Assembly (NCBI GenBank): GCA_016716325.1
Contig: JADJWO010000001.1
Location: 1,116,001-1,180,000, forward strand
Length of the DNA stretch: 64,000 bases
Reading direction: 5' to 3'
From: Nitrosomonadales bacterium
GTDB taxonomy: Bacteria; Pseudomonadota; Gammaproteobacteria; Burkholderiales; Gallionellaceae
Below, one piece after another: positions 49,564 through 58,935 of this stretch. The position numbers and the translations under genes were made by a program. The notes below the pieces were generated by a model. The model was not told the DNA's origin and searched no databases. It saw only the letters and a list, made by a program, of their open reading frames with translations. The stretch's first letter is position 1; every line of letters starts with the position of its first letter.

Positions 49564-51270
49564 ATGTTGCGCCTGACCGAAATCAAGCTGCCCATCGAGC
49601 ATCCCGAGGGCGAAATCGAAGCCGCCATCCTCAAGCGGCTGGGCATCCCTGCGGAAGACTTGCTCGGCCACGTCGTGTTCAAGCGCGGCGTCGATGCGCG
49701 CAAGAAGAACCACATCCTGTTCGCTTACACGCTGGATGTTGAACTGCGCGACGAGACCGCAGTGCTCGCGCGCTTCGCCGAGGACCCTCACGTCAAGATA
49801 ACGCCCGACACCAGCTATCACTTCGTAACGCACGCTCCTTCGGATTTGTTTTCGAAGGTGGAGCAAGGAGCGAGCGAGGAAGCCAACACAGCTCCGCCGA
49901 TGAAATGGAAGCCGAATAGGCCGGTCATCATCGGCATGGGGCCCGCCGGATTGTTCGCCGGGCTGATCCTCGCGCAGATGGGTTTCAAGCCGCTGATACT
50001 CGAACGCGGCAAGGCCGTGCGCGAGCGCACCAAGGACACCTGGGGATTGTGGCGGCAGGGCAAGCTCGATCCGGAGTCCAACGTGCAGTTCGGCGAGGGC
50101 GGCGCGGGAACCTTCTCGGACGGCAAGCTGTACAGCCAGATCAAGGACCCGCGCCATCTGGGCAGGAAGGTACTGACCGAATTCGTCAAGGCCGGCGCGC
50201 CCGAGGAGATCCTGTATGTCAGCCATCCGCACATCGGCACCTTCCGCCTCGTCGGCATGGTCGAGAAGATGCGCGAGAACATCATCGCGCTGGGCGGCGA
50301 GATCCGTTTCCAGAGCCGCGTGGACGACATCGAGATCACCCGGGGGCCGGACAACGCCGGGCAAGTCACCGGCGTGACGCTCGCCAATGGCGAACACATC
50401 GCGACGAACCACCTGGTGCTGGCGGTCGGCCACAGCGCGCGCGACACCTTCGAGATGCTGCACAAGCGCGGCGTCCACCTTGAGGCCAAACCGTTCTCCA
50501 TCGGCTTCCGCATCGAACACCCGCAGTCGCTGATCGACCGTGCGCGCTATGGCGTCAACGCGGGCAACCCGCAACTCGGCGCGGCGGATTACAAGCTGGT
50601 GCATCACGCCGGCAACGGCCGTTCGGTGTACAGCTTCTGCATGTGCCCCGGCGGCACCGTGGTCGCCGCGACCTCCGAGCCGGGGCGAGTGGTCACCAAC
50701 GGCATGAGCCAGTACTCTCGCAACGAGCGCAATGCCAACAGCGGCATCGTGGTGGGCATCTCGCCGGAAGATTTCCCGGAGGTGCCCGGCGACCCGGCCA
50801 GTCCGCTGGGCGGCATCGAGTTGCAGCGCCGGCTGGAGTCGCACGCCTACGAACTCGGCGGCAAGACCTACCAGGCGCCCGGACAACGGGTCGGCGACTT
50901 CCTCGCGGGCCGCCCCTCGACAAGATTCGGCGAAGTGCTGCCGTCATACACGCCCGGCGTACATCTGACCGACCTGTCCAGCGCGCTGCCGGACTACGCG
51001 ATCGAAGCGATCCGCGAGGCGCTGCCCGCGTTCGCGAAACAGATCAGGGGGTTCGACATGGATGACGCCGTACTGACCGGCGTCGAGACGCGCACTTCCT
51101 CGCCGGTGCGCATCCGGCGCAGTCCGGACGATTACCAGAGCATCAACACCCGCGGCCTGTATCCGGCCGGCGAAGGCGCAGGCTACGCGGGCGGGATACT
51201 CTCGGCCGCGGTGGACGGCATCGAGGTTGCCGAAGCGGTGGCATTGAGTATCATACGGACAAAAAGCTAA
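49564..51270 (+). CDS. FAD-dependent dehydrogenase, COG2509 family
   Basis: This 568-residue flavoprotein has an N-terminal domain of about 100 residues (LRLTEIKLPIEHPEGEIEAAILKRLGI) followed by an FAD-binding Rossmann fold starting at IIGMGPAGLFAGLILA (about residue 121). VQFGEGGAGTFSDGKL is typical of this uncharacterised family of putative NAD(FAD)-utilising dehydrogenases. The function is unknown. The linker near residues 95-112 (KVEQGASEEAN) is encoded by a short imperfect hairpin that shares 18 bases with the DUF6776 gene. It interrupts the trpE-trpG order, with its own gaps on both sides. Confidence 0.85.
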   Translation: MLRLTEIKLPIEHPEGEIEAAILKRLGIPAEDLLGHVVFKRGVDARKKNHILFAYTLDVELRDETAVLARFAEDPHVKITPDTSYHFVTHAPSDLFSKVEQGASEEANTAPPMKWKPNRPVIIGMGPAGLFAGLILAQMGFKPLILERGKAVRERTKDTWGLWRQGKLDPESNVQFGEGGAGTFSDGKLYSQIKDPRHLGRKVLTEFVKAGAPEEILYVSHPHIGTFRLVGMVEKMRENIIALGGEIRFQSRVDDIEITRGPDNAGQVTGVTLANGEHIATNHLVLAVGHSARDTFEMLHKRGVHLEAKPFSIGFRIEHPQSLIDRARYGVNAGNPQLGAADYKLVHHAGNGRSVYSFCMCPGGTVVAATSEPGRVVTNGMSQYSRNERNANSGIVVGISPEDFPEVPGDPASPLGGIELQRRLESHAYELGGKTYQAPGQRVGDFLAGRPSTRFGEVLPSYTPGVHLTDLSSALPDYAIEAIREALPAFAKQIRGFDMDDAVLTGVETRTSSPVRIRRSPDDYQSINTRGLYPAGEGAGYAGGILSAAVDGIEVAEAVALSIIRTKS

Positions 51271-51278
51271 CAACCCAT

Positions 51279-51345
51279 CGTCGTTCCCGCGCAAGCGGGA
51301 ACCCGGTTCATGCAAGCTGGATCCCCGCTTTCGCGGGGATGACGA
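51279..51345. repeat. REP pair between the FAD protein gene and trpG
   Basis: CGTCGTTCCCGCGCAAGCGG unit and an inverted CCCCGCTTTCGCGGGGATGA unit, 13 bp apart, form a BIME of the ATTCCCGC family, ending 19 bp before the trpG ATG. Confidence 0.85.
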
Positions 51346-51363
51346 CAACAACAGGACTTGAAC

Positions 51364-51933
51364 ATGCTGCTAATGATCGACAACTACGACTCCTTCACCT
51401 ACAACCTGGTGCAGTATTTCGCCGAACTCGGCGCAGATGTGGTGGTGCACCGCAACGACGAGATCACGGTGGAGCAGATCGAAAAAATGAATCCGCAGCA
51501 CATCGTGGTCTCGCCCGGCCCCTGCACACCGACCGAGGCGGGCGTGTCCGTCGCCGCGATCAAACACTTCGCCGGCAAGGTCCCGTTGCTCGGCGTATGC
51601 CTCGGCCACCAGAGTATCGGGCAGGCGTTCGGCGGCAGGATCATCCACGCGAAGACACTGATGCACGGCAAGACCTCGCTGATCCATCACCACAACAACA
51701 GCGTGTTCACCGGGCTGCCCGACCCGTTCACCGCGACGCGTTACCATTCGCTGGTGATCGAGCGCGAGACGCTGCCGGACTGCCTGGAGGTCACCGCTTG
51801 GACCGACGACGGCGAGATCATGGGCGTGCGCCACAGGACGCTGGCGGTGCACGGCGTGCAGTTCCATCCCGAGTCCATCCTCACCGAGCACGGCCACGAC
51901 ATGCTGAAGAACTTTCTGGAGGGGAAGCGATAA
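51364..51933 (+). CDS. trpG: Anthranilate synthase component II (glutamine amidotransferase)
   Basis: TrpG hydrolyses glutamine and channels ammonia to TrpE. The 189-residue class I amidotransferase begins MLLMIDNYDSFTYNLVQYF; the catalytic triad is the Cys in LGVCLGHQSIGQAFGG and the His/Glu in GVQFHPESILTEHG. AGGA lies 7 bases before the ATG. It may also serve folate synthesis (PabA). Confidence 0.96.
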   Translation: MLLMIDNYDSFTYNLVQYFAELGADVVVHRNDEITVEQIEKMNPQHIVVSPGPCTPTEAGVSVAAIKHFAGKVPLLGVCLGHQSIGQAFGGRIIHAKTLMHGKTSLIHHHNNSVFTGLPDPFTATRYHSLVIERETLPDCLEVTAWTDDGEIMGVRHRTLAVHGVQFHPESILTEHGHDMLKNFLEGKR

Positions 51934-51944
51934 TATCCTCCGCC

Positions 51945-52044
51945 TTTCCTTCCCCCTTGCAGGGGGAAGGCTGGGATGGGGGTTGTATCATTGAGCAGAG
52001 ATTCTACCCCCTCCCTAACCCTCCCCCTGCAAGGGGGAGGGAAT
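51945..52044. repeat. REP pair between trpG and trpD
   Basis: Two CCCTCCCCCTGCAAGGGGGA-type palindromes of the second REP family face each other (about 51949-51981 and 52009-52044). The unit sequence matches those translated inside metG and the aminopeptidase. Between the genes it could form long hairpins in the polycistronic message. Confidence 0.85.
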
Positions 52045-52116
52045 GCAGAACAAGGCACCGTATAATTCAGCATGAGCTATCTCCAGCTGAATGTTTTAGT
52101 CTTTGAAGGAACAACC

Positions 52117-53139
52117 ATGATCACACCGCAACAGGCACTCGCCCGGCTCATCGAGCAGCGCGAGATCTTCTACGACGAGATGGTCTCGCTGATGCGCCAG
52201 ATCATGAGCGGCGAAGTCACGCCGACCATGATCGCGGCCATCCTGGTCGGACTGCGCGTGAAAAAGGAAACCATCGGCGAGATCTCCGCCGCCGCGTTCG
52301 TGATGCGCGAATTCGCCAGCAAGGTGCCGGTCACCCGCCGTGACCACCTGGTGGACACCTGCGGCACCGGCGGCGACACGTCGCACACCTTCAACATCTC
52401 CACCGCCAGCGCCTTCGTCGCGGCGGCGGCCGGCGCGCGCGTCGCCAAGCACGGCGGACGCTCGGTGTCGTCCACCTGCGGCTCGGCGGACGTGCTGGAA
52501 GCGCTGGGCGTGAACCTTGCGCTCACGCCGGAACAGGTCGGACAAAGCATAGACCGGATCGGCATCGGCTTCATGTTCGCGCCCAACTTCCACGGCGCGA
52601 TGAAATACGCCGCGCCGGTACGCAAGGAACTGGGGGTACGCACGATGTTCAACGTGCTGGGCCCGCTGACCAATCCGGCCGGCGCGGACAACCAGGTGAT
52701 GGGCGTGTTCCATCCCGACCTGGTCGGCATCCAGGCGCGCGTGCTGCAACGCCTCGGCAGCCACCACGTGCTGGTGGTGAACGGCAGCGACGGCCTCGAC
52801 GAGATCACCATCAGCGGCATCACCAACGTCGCGGAACTGAAGGACGGGCAGGTGAACGAATACACCATCGCTCCGGAAGAGTTCGGGCTGGAGCGGGCAC
52901 CGCTGGATACCATCAAGGTCGGCAACACCGCAGAAGCGAAAGCCATGCTGCTCGGCGTACTGGACAACCAGCCGGGCGTGGCGCGCGACATCGTGCAGTT
53001 GAACGCCGGCGCGGCGATCTACGCGGCGGGCCTGACCAATTCGCTCAGGTCAGGCATCTCAAAAGCCGGCGAAGTCATCGCCAGCGGCGAAGCGAAGGCC
53101 AAACTGGAACAGCTCATTGAATTGAGCAACCGTTCCTGA
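52117..53139 (+). CDS. trpD: Anthranilate phosphoribosyltransferase
   Basis: TrpD joins anthranilate and PRPP. The 340 residues contain VDTCGTGGDTSHTFNISTA (PRPP loop), KHGGRSVSSTCGSADVLEALG, MFAPNFHGAMKYAAPVRKEL and NVLGPLTNPA in the family order. GAAGGA precedes the ATG by 6 bases. trpC, which normally follows, is instead at 7.2-8.0 kb. Confidence 0.97.
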   Translation: MITPQQALARLIEQREIFYDEMVSLMRQIMSGEVTPTMIAAILVGLRVKKETIGEISAAAFVMREFASKVPVTRRDHLVDTCGTGGDTSHTFNISTASAFVAAAAGARVAKHGGRSVSSTCGSADVLEALGVNLALTPEQVGQSIDRIGIGFMFAPNFHGAMKYAAPVRKELGVRTMFNVLGPLTNPAGADNQVMGVFHPDLVGIQARVLQRLGSHHVLVVNGSDGLDEITISGITNVAELKDGQVNEYTIAPEEFGLERAPLDTIKVGNTAEAKAMLLGVLDNQPGVARDIVQLNAGAAIYAAGLTNSLRSGISKAGEVIASGEAKAKLEQLIELSNRS

Positions 53140-53140
53140 A

Positions 53141-53260
53141 ATCTATCGCGCAATAATTTTGCGCTCCTGCACCCCCTCAGACTCACCTCGAAGAGGTTTT
53201 GCCCTGTGGGTATTGGGCGATGGAATCGCCCCCTGTAGGAGCCCGGCTTGCCGGGCGATG
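53141..53260. repeat. REP units left of the RAYT gene
   Basis: Two units of a third family are seen: ATCGCGCAATAATTTTGCGC followed by TCCTGC at about 53146-53170, and TGTAGGAGCCCGGCTTGCCG followed by GGCGATGA at 53234-53262. The same units recur at 53733-53870 on the other side of the transposase gene. Confidence 0.75.
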
Positions 53261-53268
53261 ATTTTCGA

Positions 53269-53721
53269 TCACAACCATTTCGCATTCCAATACGGATAGT
53301 TCCCAATCTTGTCGCACAGCCCGGCACGCAATGGATTGGCGACAATGTAGCGTGCCACACCGGCAACATCTTCGTCGGCGCGCAGGGCATGGTCATGAAA
53401 GCCGCGCTGCCAGATACGACGGCCGAGTTTCCGGGAAACTCCGGCTTTGTAAAGCCGTACCGTTTCGGATAGTGACGCGCTGGTTTTTAACTGCACGAGC
53501 CAGTGGATATGGTCGGGCATCACCACAAAGGCCAGTGTGTCGGCATGGCAGGCGGTAGTTTCGTCATAGAAACCTCTTGACGCCACTGCGGCAGATTCGT
53601 GTTGTGCGAATATGCTGTCACGCGATCTTGTCACCGCAGTAACAAGATAAACGTGATGCGGCAAAGATACCCGTCCAATGCGGAGTTGCTTGCCTCGTGG
53701 TGAAGATTGCTTTTCTTTCAT
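53269..53721 (-). CDS. rayT: REP-associated tyrosine transposase (RAYT)
   Basis: This 150-residue HUH/Y1 transposase is of the IS200/IS605-related TnpA-REP type. The metal-binding HIH is at residues 71-73 in MPDHIHWLVQL, and the single catalytic tyrosine is Tyr125 in VARYIVANPLRAGL. RAYTs are domesticated, usually single-copy enzymes that bind and cut REP sequences and are credited with spreading them. REP units with TGTAGGAGCCCG cores flank it on both sides, which supports the assignment. Confidence 0.92.
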   Translation of the reverse strand: MKEKQSSPRGKQLRIGRVSLPHHVYLVTAVTRSRDSIFAQHESAAVASRGFYDETTACHADTLAFVVMPDHIHWLVQLKTSASLSETVRLYKAGVSRKLGRRIWQRGFHDHALRADEDVAGVARYIVANPLRAGLCDKIGNYPYWNAKWL

Positions 53722-53723
53722 GG

Positions 53724-53876
53724 TTGAATTCTATCGCGCAATGAAATTGCGCTCCTACACCCCCCTGTAGGAGCCCGACTTGTCGGGCGATGATTCCCGA
53801 TCACGCAGCTATCGCGCAATGAAATTGCGCTCCTGCGGGGGGTGTAGGAACCCGATTTATCGGGCGATTGGGAATC
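53724..53876. repeat. REP array right of the RAYT gene
   Basis: Alternating units ATCGCGCAATGAAATTGCGC + TCCT (twice) and TGTAGGAGCCCGACTTGTCG + GGCGAT (second copy TGTAGGAACCCGATTTATCG) fill the space between RAYT and the autotransporter terminator. Both unit types also lie to the left of RAYT. Confidence 0.85.
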
Positions 53877-53896
53877 GGACAGCAACCCGCTCCCAA

Positions 53897-53925
53897 CGAA
53901 AAGCCCGGCATCGCCGGGCTTTTCG
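53897..53925 (-). terminator. Terminator of autotransporter 1
   Basis: A 13-bp perfect stem CGAAAAGCCCGGC/GCCGGGCTTTTCG with an ATC loop lies 19 bp after the stop. An almost identical structure follows autotransporter 2. Confidence 0.9.
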
Positions 53926-55390
53926 TTTGCAGCTGCGGGCCGGTCAGAACGCCCAGCGTGCCTTCACCGATGCGGTCTGGCCGGTGAAGCCGGAACGAGC
54001 CTCGAGGTCGTAACGCGCGGTGATCTCCACTCCGCCGGCCGTGGTGGCGACATAGCCCAGTCCGCCGCGCACCACCGTCGAGGACGGGGTGATGCCGTTG
54101 GTGACGAATGCCGCGCCACCTCCGGCGAACGAGGCGGTGACCGAGTTCTGCTTGGCGTTGGCGTCGTAGCCCACGCCAAGGTTGGCCGTCACGGCGGTGT
54201 TGTCGTCCAGCCGGTGGGCGAGCTTGCCGTCCGCGGCGAGGATGAACTCGTCGGTGGTCTTGCCGGCCACGGTGAGGTTGAGCGCGCCCGCGCCGGTCTC
54301 GGTGTAGCCCTTGTCGCTCAGGCTGGTGTAGTCGGCTCGGAACGACGGCGTAAAGCTGGTCTGCTCGTTCAGTGCCATGGTGTGACCGATGCCCGCGCCC
54401 AGGTGGATGCTGTCGCTGGTGTAGCTGGACGAGGCGACGCTGCCGACGAGGGCGATGTAGCGGCTGCCCTTGTTCTGGTTGTAGGCGTAGTCGGCCTGCC
54501 AGTTGATCTCGGTGGCGTCGCTCAGGCTGTTGCTGCCGTACAGTACGGCCTGGTAGCTGTCGATGCCGGCCGCCTGCGCGCCGGAGTTGCCGTCGACGTT
54601 GCTGTGGCTGTAGGCGAAGGCGGCACCCATGCGGTAGGCCTGCGACAGTTCGCTGTCGGCGCCGACGACGACGCCGTAGGTCTGGGCGGCGTAGCCGAAT
54701 GCGCCGTTACGGTCCTTCTGGTTGGCCCAGGAACCGAGCGGCTTGACCCAGGCCTTGCGGTCGGCCATGCCGTCGCCGGAGGACAGGCCGAGGCCGCGCG
54801 CGCCTTCCATGCGGGCCTGGATGACGCGGCTGACGCCGTGCAGGTTGGAAAGGTTGGCCTGGGCCATGCCGCCGGTGATCAGCGGCAGCATCTGGCCGAT
54901 GGCGGCGGAGACTTGCTGCTGGGTGCCGAGCAGGCCGAGTGCGGTGATGACCGGGGCCATCGCGGGTGGCGCTGCGCCTCCGAGGGCGATCAGCGCGTCG
55001 AAGACCGCGGCCGCACCGAGCGCTGACGTGTTGCCGGCGGCGGTGACGCTGCTGACGGCGGTCGTGCCACCGCCAGGCGCGACGGCGGCAGCCACGACGG
55101 TGAGGTCGATGGCGTTGACGTTGGTGGCGCCGGTGAAGTCGAACAGTGCGCTGTTGTCGGTGACGGTGTAGGCCGGGCCGGCGGTCAGGGTGCCCGCAGT
55201 GAGCACGCCGGGCAATACATTGCCTGCCGCGAGGGTGTTGGCGCCGGCGACGTTGACGTCGATCGCGTTGCTGGCCGACAGGTCGGCGGTGCCGGTGACG
55301 TTCAGCGTGCCGTAGCTGGCCGCGCTGGATGCGCCCACCTGCAGTACGCCGGTCGCACTCTGCGTGTAGTTGCCGGTGAGGGTGGCCGCG
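53899..55390 (-). repeat. Copy A of the 1.49-kb autotransporter duplication
   Basis: This segment is colinear without gaps with 57444-58935 (constant offset 3545 bp) and differs only at scattered positions. It includes the terminator and the beta-barrel coding region. Confidence 0.9.
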
Positions 55391-57342
55391 CCGCCATCCG
55401 CTACCGACAGCACGCCGTTGTTGGTGAATGTGGTGCCGGTCACGTTCGTCAGGTCGAAGCTGTTCGCGCCTGCGGCAAACATGGCCGTGCCGTTGTTGGT
55501 GAAGCTCGCCACGGTGAACGCGTCAGCGGTATTCAGCGTATAGCTTGCACCGTTGAGAATGGACACCGCCGTATTGGGCGCATTCACCGCTCCGACGAAG
55601 CTGGCAGTGTTGTTGCCGCCGATGTCGATGGTGGGCAGGGTGCTCATCCCTATCGTGGTGACAGCCCAAGTACCGCCGGAGATCGTGCCGCTGTTGGTGA
55701 TACCGCCGGTGACTTTTCCAGAAGCAAGATAGATACCAGTCATGGCGCCGGAAATGGTGCCCCCCCCGTTGTTGGTGATGCTGTCCACGCCACCCAGGGC
55801 GCCATTGAAGATGCTGATGCCGGTAAAGGCAGTTCCGGTAATCGTGCCGTTGTTGGTGATGCCGCCGGTGATACTGGTTCCGGTGGAAACCATGATGGCG
55901 GTATTGCCGCCCGAGATCGTGCCGTTGTTGCTGATGCCGCCCGCGAAGCTACTGTTATGAATATAGATCCCTGTCCGCCCGCTTGATATTGTACCTCCCG
56001 CGTTGTTGGTGATGCCGCCGGTCACGATACTACTGCTGAGGCCGACACCTTGAGTGCCACCGGAGATCGTGCCACCGGCGTTGTTGGTGATGCTGCCGGT
56101 CACGCTGCTAGAATTGTAAAGCCCGATACCTTTGGAAACACCCGAGATCGTGCCGCTGTTGCTGATGCCACCGGTCACGATACCATTGTTGAGGACGACA
56201 CCTTGAATGCCACCGAAGATCGTGCCGCTGTTGCTGATACTCCCAAGTGTGTCGTAGACGGTAATTCCGGCAGCACTACCGGAGATCGAGCCACCCGTGT
56301 TGTTGGTGATACTGCCGATGCTGCCACCTGTATAAATGACGATACCCAAGCTGGTGCCGGTAATTGTGCCGCCATTATTATTGGTGATGTTGTCGATGCT
56401 GCCGCCGGTGGAAAGGCTGAAACCGTAGACACCGGAGATCGTACCGCTGTTGGTGATGCCGCCGGTGATGCTGCCGGAGTTGAAAATGCGGATACCGTCC
56501 GTGTTGCCGTGGATCGTGCCGCTATTGATAATGCCGCCGGTGACCATGCCATTGGTGTAAATCCTGATGCCGTTTGGACCGCCGGCGATCGTGCCGCCCG
56601 CGTTGTTGGTGATGCTGTCCACGCTGCCACCGTTAGCGAGGCGGATGGCTGCCCAGCCAGTGATAGTGCCACTGTTGACAATGCCGCCGGACAGGCTGGC
56701 GTTGTTCAGGCCGATGCCGTAACTGGCGCCGGAGATGGCGCCACCCGCGTTGTTGGTGATGCCGCCGGTGATACTGCTAAGCGGCGCGCCCAAGCTGGAA
56801 AAAACACCAATACCCCCGCCAGCGGCGCCGCTGATCGTGCCGCTGTTTGTGATGCCGCCGGTGACACTGCTATGCGTATCGATGTGGATGCCGAAATTGC
56901 CGCCGGCGATACTGCCGCCCGCGTTGTTGGTGATGCTGCCAAGGCTGCTGCTGGCGTAGATGTCTATACCCCAGGTAGCACCTGAAAGAGTGCCGCTGTT
57001 GCCGATGCTGGTCGCGGTGTTGCCGCCGTTCACCGCGACCGCCGGATTGGCGCTGATCGAGCCAGTATTAGCGACTGTCAGCGATTCGCCAGCCCCGAGC
57101 AAACACTGGCTCGTTACGGCGACACCTGCCCCGACATCGACCACGCCCGCGACCGGGGCAGGACAGGGAGATCCTGCCCCCGCCATCGCCGGCTCTGCGG
57201 CCATCGCGGCCAGCGCCATCACCACGGCCGAAGCCACGGCTTTTACGGAAGATGAAGGTTTGCCCTTGGCCTTGGCTTTTTCGCTGGTGACGATGAATGC
57301 CTGGCGCGATTCGCTCCAGACGACGCGGTGGGTACGGTTCAT
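53944..57342 (-). CDS. Giant-repeat autotransporter 1 (type Va secretion)
   Basis: The 1132-residue product has all parts of a classical autotransporter. An extended signal peptide begins MNRTHRVVWSESRQAFIVTSEKAKAKG-style (ESPR, split here by description) and ends with MAAEPAMA near residue 54. The passenger at about 90-620 consists of repeats of roughly 20-25 residues (GGITNSGTISG with GIGIYNSSSV variants), forming a predicted beta solenoid. A junction region follows, then a C-terminal beta-barrel from about 870 (AWVKPLGSWANQKD) to the terminal VKARWAF with C-terminal Phe. AGGAG is 7 bases before the ATG. The role is probably adhesion or aggregation. Confidence 0.9.
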   Translation of the reverse strand: MNRTHRVVWSESRQAFIVTSEKAKAKGKPSSSVKAVASAVVMALAAMAAEPAMAGAGSPCPAPVAGVVDVGAGVAVTSQCLLGAGESLTVANTGSISANPAVAVNGGNTATSIGNSGTLSGATWGIDIYASSSLGSITNNAGGSIAGGNFGIHIDTHSSVTGGITNSGTISGAAGGGIGVFSSLGAPLSSITGGITNNAGGAISGASYGIGLNNASLSGGIVNSGTITGWAAIRLANGGSVDSITNNAGGTIAGGPNGIRIYTNGMVTGGIINSGTIHGNTDGIRIFNSGSITGGITNSGTISGVYGFSLSTGGSIDNITNNNGGTITGTSLGIVIYTGGSIGSITNNTGGSISGSAAGITVYDTLGSISNSGTIFGGIQGVVLNNGIVTGGISNSGTISGVSKGIGLYNSSSVTGSITNNAGGTISGGTQGVGLSSSIVTGGITNNAGGTISSGRTGIYIHNSSFAGGISNNGTISGGNTAIMVSTGTSITGGITNNGTITGTAFTGISIFNGALGGVDSITNNGGGTISGAMTGIYLASGKVTGGITNSGTISGGTWAVTTIGMSTLPTIDIGGNNTASFVGAVNAPNTAVSILNGASYTLNTADAFTVASFTNNGTAMFAAGANSFDLTNVTGTTFTNNGVLSVADGGAATLTGNYTQSATGVLQVGASSAASYGTLNVTGTADLSASNAIDVNVAGANTLAAGNVLPGVLTAGTLTAGPAYTVTDNSALFDFTGATNVNAIDLTVVAAAVAPGGGTTAVSSVTAAGNTSALGAAAVFDALIALGGAAPPAMAPVITALGLLGTQQQVSAAIGQMLPLITGGMAQANLSNLHGVSRVIQARMEGARGLGLSSGDGMADRKAWVKPLGSWANQKDRNGAFGYAAQTYGVVVGADSELSQAYRMGAAFAYSHSNVDGNSGAQAAGIDSYQAVLYGSNSLSDATEINWQADYAYNQNKGSRYIALVGSVASSSYTSDSIHLGAGIGHTMALNEQTSFTPSFRADYTSLSDKGYTETGAGALNLTVAGKTTDEFILAADGKLAHRLDDNTAVTANLGVGYDANAKQNSVTASFAGGGAAFVTNGITPSSTVVRGGLGYVATTAGGVEITARYDLEARSGFTGQTASVKARWAF

Positions 57343-57443
57343 TTGAATGCTCCTGAAGTCAGTTGTTACGGAAAATTTTATCCCTGAATCGAATACGGAT
57401 TTTCCTCCTGCGAGGACTTTTCATCAAGCGGATTCACGCACAA

Positions 57444-57468
57444 AAAAGCCCGGCATCGCCGGGCTTTT
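57444..57468 (-). terminator. Terminator of autotransporter 2
   Basis: An 11-bp stem AAAAGCCCGGC/GCCGGGCTTTT with an ATC loop lies 21 bp after the stop. The gap from 57343 to 57443 upstream of autotransporter 1 should hold its promoter; GATAAAAT at about 57376-57383 (minus strand) is a possible -10. Confidence 0.85.
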
Positions 57469-58935
57469 CGTTTGCAGCTGCGGGCAGATCAGAACGCCCA
57501 GCGCGCCTTCACCGATGCGGTCTGGCCGGTGAAGCCGGAACGTGCCTCGAGGTCGTAACGCGCGGTGATCTCCACTCCGCCGGCCGTGTTGGCGACATAG
57601 CCCAGTCCGCCGCGCACCACCGTCGAGGACGGGGTGATGCCGTTGGTGACGAATGCCCCACCACCACCGGCGAACGAGGCGGTGACCGAGTTCTGCTTGG
57701 CGTTGGCGTCGTAGCCCACACCCAGATTGGCCGTCACGGCGGTGTTGTCGTCCAGCCGGTGGGCGATCTTGCCGTCCGCGGCGAGGATGAACTCGTCGGT
57801 GGTCTTGCCGGCCACGGTGAGGTTGAGCGCACCCGCACCGGTCTCGGTGTAGCCCTTGTCGCTCAGGCTGGTGTAGTCGGCTCGGAACGAAGGGGTGAAG
57901 CTGGTCTGCTCGTTCAGTGCCATGGTGTGGCCGATGCCCGCACCCAGGTGGATGCTGTCGCTGGTGTAGCTGGACGAGGCGACGCTGCCGACCAGGGCGA
58001 TGTAGCGGCTGCCCTTGTTCTGGTTGTAGGCGTAGTCGGCCTGCCAGTTGATCTCGGTGGCGTCGCTCAGACTGCTGCTGCCGTACAGTACGGCCTGGTA
58101 GCTGTCGATGCCGGCCGCCTGCGCGCCGGAGTTGCCGTCGACGTTGCTGTGGCTGTAGGCGAAGGCGGCACCCATGCGGTAGGCCTGCGACAGTTCGCTG
58201 TCGGCGCCGACGACGACGCCGTAGGTCTGTGCGGCGTAGCCGAATGCGCCGTTACGGTCTTTCTGGTTGGCCCAGGAGCCGAGCGGCTTGACCCAGGCCT
58301 TGCGGTCGGCCATGCCGTCGCCGGAGGACAGGCCGAGGCCGCGCGCGCCTTCCATGCGGGCCTGGATGACGCGGCTGACGCCGTGCAGGTTGGAAAGGTT
58401 GGCCTGGGCCATGCCGCCGGTGATCAGCGGCAGCATCTGGCCGATGGCGGCGGAGACTTGCTGCTGGGTGCCGAGCAGGCCGAGTGCGGTGATGACCGGG
58501 GCCATCGCGGGTGGCGCTGCGCCTCCGAGGGCGATCAGCGCGTCGAAGACCGCGGCCGCACCGAGCGCTGACGTGTTGCCGGCGGCGGTGACGCTGCTGA
58601 CGGCGGTCGTGCCACCGCCAGGCGCGACGGCGGCAGCCACGACGGTGAGGTCGATGGCGTTGACGTTGGTGGCGCCGGTGAAGTCGAACAGTGCGCTGTT
58701 GTCGGTGACGGTGTAGGCCGGGCCGGCGGTCAGGGTGCCCGCAGTGAGCACGCCGGGCAATACATTGCCTGCCGCGAGGGTGTTGGCGCCGGCGACGTTG
58801 ACGTCGAGCTTGTTGCTGGCCGACAGGTCGGCGGTGCCGGTGACGTTCAGGGTGCCGTAGCTGGCCGCACTGGATGCGCCCACCTGCAGTACGCCGGTCG
58901 CACTCTGCGTGTAGTTGCCGGTGAGGGTGGCCGCG
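57444..58935 (-). repeat. Copy B of the 1.49-kb autotransporter duplication
   Basis: This is the direct-repeat partner of 53899-55390. Similarity stops sharply on the coding side in the codons after LTGNYTQ..., where copy A reads VADGGAATL and copy B VADATAATL, and on the other side at the terminator. Confidence 0.9.
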
